8,392 nt of DNA, from the NCBI GenBank assembly GCA_900553655.1, contig USEQ01000044.1, positions 1 through 8,392 of the forward strand. The letters are read 5' to 3'. The position numbers and the translations under genes are program-made. The stretch comes from an uncultured Slackia sp. (lineage in GTDB: Bacteria; Actinomycetota; Coriobacteriia; Coriobacteriales; Eggerthellaceae). Below the pieces are notes generated by a model. That model searched no databases. It worked only from the letters and a program-made list of their open reading frames with translations, and was not told the origin of the DNA. Below are positions 6,504 through 8,392 of this stretch, piece after piece (position 1 is the stretch's first letter; each line of letters begins with the position of its first letter).

Positions 6504-6512
6504 TGGCATAAT
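6504..6512 (+). promoter_or_regulatory. Putative extended -10 promoter for the leader ORF / HTH gene
   Basis: Seen: TGG-CATAAT, an extended -10 (TGn plus a 5 of 6 match to TATAAT). No recognisable -35 stands at the usual distance (6484-6489 is AATCAT). The right arm of the inverted repeat lies 35 bases upstream, where an activator could bind. Transcription would start near 6519, right at the Shine-Dalgarno GGAGGGAGG (6519-6527). Confidence 0.45.
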
Positions 6513-6535
6513 AGTTTCGGAGGGAGGCAAACGAT

Positions 6536-6631
6536 ATGTTTTATTCCTTGAGTCGTGCTTGTCTCTTCGAATCGCACGGCTTGCTCGTTTCGTCGTTCGC
6601 GCGATGTCGTGCCGAATTCGTTTGTTCGTAA
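6536..6631 (+). CDS. Possible 31-residue leader peptide ahead of the HTH gene
   Basis: Seen: ATG 6536 stands 8 nt after GGAGGGAGG (6519-6527), the strongest ribosome binding site in the window, and the frame runs 31 codons to TAA 6629-6631. The peptide begins MFYSLSRACLF and ends AEFVCS, with no recognised domain. One base after the stop is a GTG (6633) in the frame of the HTH protein, a layout compatible with translational coupling. Alternatively this is an untranslated leader, or the site once served the HTH gene and a frameshift separated them. No regulatory codon run (such as repeated Trp, His or Leu) is present to suggest classical attenuation. Confidence 0.3.
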   Translation: MFYSLSRACLFESHGLLVSSFARCRAEFVCS

Positions 6632-6656
6632 TGTGTATCTGAATGATGGGAATGTT

Positions 6657-7103
6657 ATGCCTGAAGAGCGTTTGACCGAAGATTTGCTTGCGCGTCTGCG
6701 TGCTGCAGCGAGTCCGCAGGAATATCTTGACGAGGAAGTCACGCTCGACCGTACGCTCAGCGCGTATCTCCATGAATTGCTGGATGAAAAAGGCATGAAA
6801 GTCGCCGAGGTGATACGCGCGTCGGGCGTACAGCCTCCCACGGTCACCTACGATATCTTCAAAGGAAAATGCCTTCACCCAGGTCGGAATAAAACGATTA
6901 TGATCGCATTCGGCATGGGATGCACGTTCGAAGAGACACAGCGCATCCTTCGTTTGGCGGGAGCGTCTGAACTATGGCCGAAAGTGCGTCGTGACGCTAT
7001 TATTGCATGGTGCATCGATCACGGCATGACGCGGGAAGAGTGCGACGATACCTTGTGGGATCTCGGCGAGAAGACGCTTTTAGGAACGGGTCCTCTGCGT
7101 TAG
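6657..7103 (+). CDS. Helix-turn-helix (XRE-like) protein adjacent to a Ser/Thr kinase gene
   Basis: Seen: 148 residues. After an acidic N-terminus (PEERLTEDLLARL), a five-helix XRE/Cro-like fold covers about 33-103: SAYLHELLDEKGMKVAEVIR, then ASGVQPPTVTYDIFKGKCL as the turn and recognition helix, then TIMIAFGMGCTFEETQRILR. A conserved-looking tail follows (ASELWPKVRRDAIIAWCIDH and an acidic final helix). Known: single-domain HTH proteins with this RRDAII tail are often encoded beside Hanks-type kinases in Gram-positive anaerobes; this is from memory. Start: ATG 6657 has only a weak site (GATGGG, 6 nt upstream). GTG 6633, one base after the leader ORF stop, is an alternative adding 8 residues; a GTG at 6555 is also in frame. 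Role: probably DNA binding and regulation of, or by, the kinase; that is inference. Confidence 0.78.
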   Translation: MPEERLTEDLLARLRAAASPQEYLDEEVTLDRTLSAYLHELLDEKGMKVAEVIRASGVQPPTVTYDIFKGKCLHPGRNKTIMIAFGMGCTFEETQRILRLAGASELWPKVRRDAIIAWCIDHGMTREECDDTLWDLGEKTLLGTGPLR

Positions 7104-7190
7104 CCTAACGCTCCTATGATCTTTCAATGGCCTGATTGGACGGCCTTTCCTGTCGGGTCTGGTCAAACATCGTACCGATTTCGGTTTGCC

Positions 7191-7213
7191 TCGATTCGAG
7201 GCCTCGTCGATTC
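7191..7213. promoter_or_regulatory. Palindrome flanked by direct repeats in the HTH-kinase gap
   Basis: Seen: a perfect 10-bp palindrome CGAGGCCTCG (7197-7206) with TCGATTC directly repeated on both sides (7191-7197 and 7207-7213). It lies in the 255-base gap (7104-7358) between the HTH and kinase genes. A TACAAT hexamer at 7281-7286, without a clear -35, could be a kinase promoter downstream of it. Inferred: a possible binding site for the HTH protein. Otherwise the gap holds no recognised gene; its plus frame is open from ATG 7116 into the kinase but lacks a ribosome site. Confidence 0.3.
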
Positions 7214-7358
7214 CGGGCTTGCTGTACCGCACTTTCTCCAAATTCAGTTGCGCACTGATGAAGCGATTGCACGTTCTGTTTACAATTTCGACCGACGTTT
7301 GTTCGGATGTTCGCTTGCGGCTTCGACGAACGCGCCAGAAAAGGTGGTTTTCGTACCT

Positions 7359-8392
7359 ATGCCGCGAACGAGGATAGTTGGTTTGAATGAAGAGCAGCTC
7401 ATACATGCGCTGAGCATCGACGATGCTTACCATGTTGAGCGCACGCTCGTTGGAAGCCACGGCAAAGGTGTGACGGAACGTGTAACCATGGAAGGGTCGG
7501 GTCCGTTTGTCCGCAAGAAAATCCCGCTGAATCTTGCCAATCGCGCAGTATGGGCTGTGCTTCAAGAGTGCGATTCGCTGCGCTTGCCCCGGGTTGCGCT
7601 GACGTACGAACTGCCCGATTGCTTTGTCGCGGTGTATGATTTCGTCCCGGGAAATACGCTCGAAAGCCTCGTGGCCGCTCGTGGTCGGCTGCCAGTAGAT
7701 GAAGCCGTACAGGCGGTGCAGGATGTATGCGAGGCGCTTGCCGATATGCACGCGCATGGAATGGTTCATTGCGACGTGGCTCCTGCGAACGTTATCATTG
7801 CGGCCGACGGTGCTCATCTAATCGACTTCGGCATTGCCAAGTTCGAGTTTCAGAAATCCTCCGATGACGTTGCGAGGTTCGGCACATGGGGGTTTGCCGC
7901 GCCCGAACAGTACGGGTTCGCCCCTGCGGATGTGCGCAGTGATGTGTATTCCGTTTCGCAAATGCTGGGGTATTTGCTGACAGGGGTAAGCCCTGAGCCG
8001 GGAAGCAAAGCGTTTTCGCAGGCGATCGGGGATTCGCAGGTGGTTCCGGCCGATATCGCCGAAATAATAAAGAAGGGAACGGCCTTCGAGCCGGGCAATC
8101 GCTACCAGTCGATTGTCGATTTTTCTCGGGCGCTGGCTGTGACGTGCGAAAACATCGGCAATCCAGGTGCGTTGGATTCTCGGAGCCGGCAGGACGCTTC
8201 CGAATCGTCGGATTCGCGGTTCCAAGCTGACGATTCCAGTTCGCAACCTCGGTCTGATGAGTCCTTGAAGAGAGAGGCGCTTGAGTCGGCCGCTGCTCAT
8301 GTTGCTGCGCAGGACCAAGCAACGCTGCGTGAAAGCCGTGTTCACGCGGCGTTGAAAATAGGGCTTTTATCGGTGGCGGTTGTTGCTGCATT
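7359..8392 (+). CDS. Hanks-type serine/threonine protein kinase, membrane-anchored (3' end outside window)
   Basis: Seen: 344 complete codons, still open at the right edge. The kinase domain spans about 25-262. It has a Gly-rich segment LVGSHGKGVTERV (30-42), a candidate ATP-binding lysine at K53 or K54, and a catalytic loop HCDVAPAN (137-144; D139, N144). It continues with DFG (156-158), APEQYG (181-186), the structural Asp in VRSDVYS (D195) and the late Arg in GNRYQS (R248). A hydrophilic Ser/Asp/Gln-rich linker follows (about 265-330), and a hydrophobic segment begins at KIGLLSVAVVAA, very likely a TM helix leading to an outer domain not seen here. Known: such kinases autophosphorylate and modify cytoplasmic targets on Ser/Thr. 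Odd: the catalytic-loop Arg and Lys are Cys and Ala. Start: ATG 7359 has AAAAGGTGG (7339-7347) 11 nt upstream; the frame is open back to ATG 7116, but that start has no ribosome site and the added 81 residues look non-coding. Confidence 0.9.
   Translation, partial: MPRTRIVGLNEEQLIHALSIDDAYHVERTLVGSHGKGVTERVTMEGSGPFVRKKIPLNLANRAVWAVLQECDSLRLPRVALTYELPDCFVAVYDFVPGNTLESLVAARGRLPVDEAVQAVQDVCEALADMHAHGMVHCDVAPANVIIAADGAHLIDFGIAKFEFQKSSDDVARFGTWGFAAPEQYGFAPADVRSDVYSVSQMLGYLLTGVSPEPGSKAFSQAIGDSQVVPADIAEIIKKGTAFEPGNRYQSIVDFSRALAVTCENIGNPGALDSRSRQDASESSDSRFQADDSSSQPRSDESLKREALESAAAHVAAQDQATLRESRVHAALKIGLLSVAVVAA

Larger units (their letters stand above)
6019..6535. other. Gene-poor region of about 520 bases between the ATPase and the HTH/kinase module
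   Basis: Contents in order: the ATPase terminator (6043-6073), an unremarkable stretch (6074-6188), a perfect TGTGCACA palindrome (6189-6196), five 15-bp tandem repeats (6197-6271), a nested inverted repeat (6308-6471) containing a perfect 12-bp palindrome (6440-6451), and a putative extended -10 (6504-6512). An open frame of 66 codons starts at ATG 6197, with AGAGG 9 nt upstream, and ends at 6397. Its first 25 residues are just the tandem repeat (MPPRE MLPRE TLPYE MLPRE MPPYD) and the rest resembles no family I know, so I do not call it a gene. No tRNA-like fold or transposase fragment was recognised. Confidence 0.6.

Noticed and set aside
7126..7148. Terminator after the HTH gene (GGCC, loop, GGCC, TTT)
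   Set aside because: The stem is only four base pairs with a mismatch beyond, and the T tract is short; too weak to call.
7080..7817. 245-codon minus-strand open frame over the HTH-kinase gap and kinase start
   Set aside because: It is Arg/His-rich without a domain and overlaps the kinase nucleotide-binding lobe on plus, including the lysine and Gly-rich motifs.
7795..8391. 198-codon minus-strand open frame at the right edge
   Set aside because: Low-complexity Pro/Arg/Gln sequence opposite the kinase DFG/APE region; an antisense shadow.

Overview
The window looks like chromosomal DNA of a fairly GC-rich anaerobic actinobacterium. The protein style (TetR C-terminus, a PMCA-like cation pump, and an HTH protein next to a Hanks-type kinase) and the codon usage suggest class Coriobacteriia, family Eggerthellaceae or a relative. 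That placement is an inference from memory of the families and was not tested by a search.

Layout. (1) At the left edge, on the minus strand, an ECF-type sigma-70 factor runs off the window (1-748). (2) A short divergent intergenic region with a 20-bp inverted repeat (819-838) separates it from plus-strand tlyA, a 2'-O-ribose rRNA methyltransferase (about 965-1873) with an uncertain N-terminus. (3) A small three-helix membrane protein of unknown function follows (1968-2366) and ends at a clear intrinsic terminator (2418-2442). (4) A TetR-family repressor (2523-3263), with a candidate operator between terminator and gene, precedes a large P-type cation ATPase of the Ca2+ type (3400-6018), which ends at a second terminator (6043-6073). 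(5) About 520 bases without a convincing gene (6019-6535) hold five copies of a 15-bp tandem repeat and a nested inverted repeat of about 165 bp. (6) After this come a putative promoter, a 31-codon leader ORF with a very strong ribosome binding site, a 148-aa HTH protein and, after a 255-base gap, a membrane Ser/Thr kinase cut off by the right edge (7359-8392).

How the genes fit together. The housekeeping part (tlyA, membrane protein) and the TetR/ATPase part look like ordinary chromosomal genes. The right-hand part looks like a signalling module: a DNA-binding protein next to a kinase with a cytoplasmic catalytic domain and a C-terminal membrane segment. The kinase has a non-standard catalytic loop (HCDVAPAN in place of HRDLKPEN). 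The most unusual DNA is just upstream of this module: the tandem repeat, the nested fold-back sequence and the leader ORF together look like an elaborate control region or a small decayed mobile element. I see no tRNA, rRNA, CRISPR array or transposase gene.
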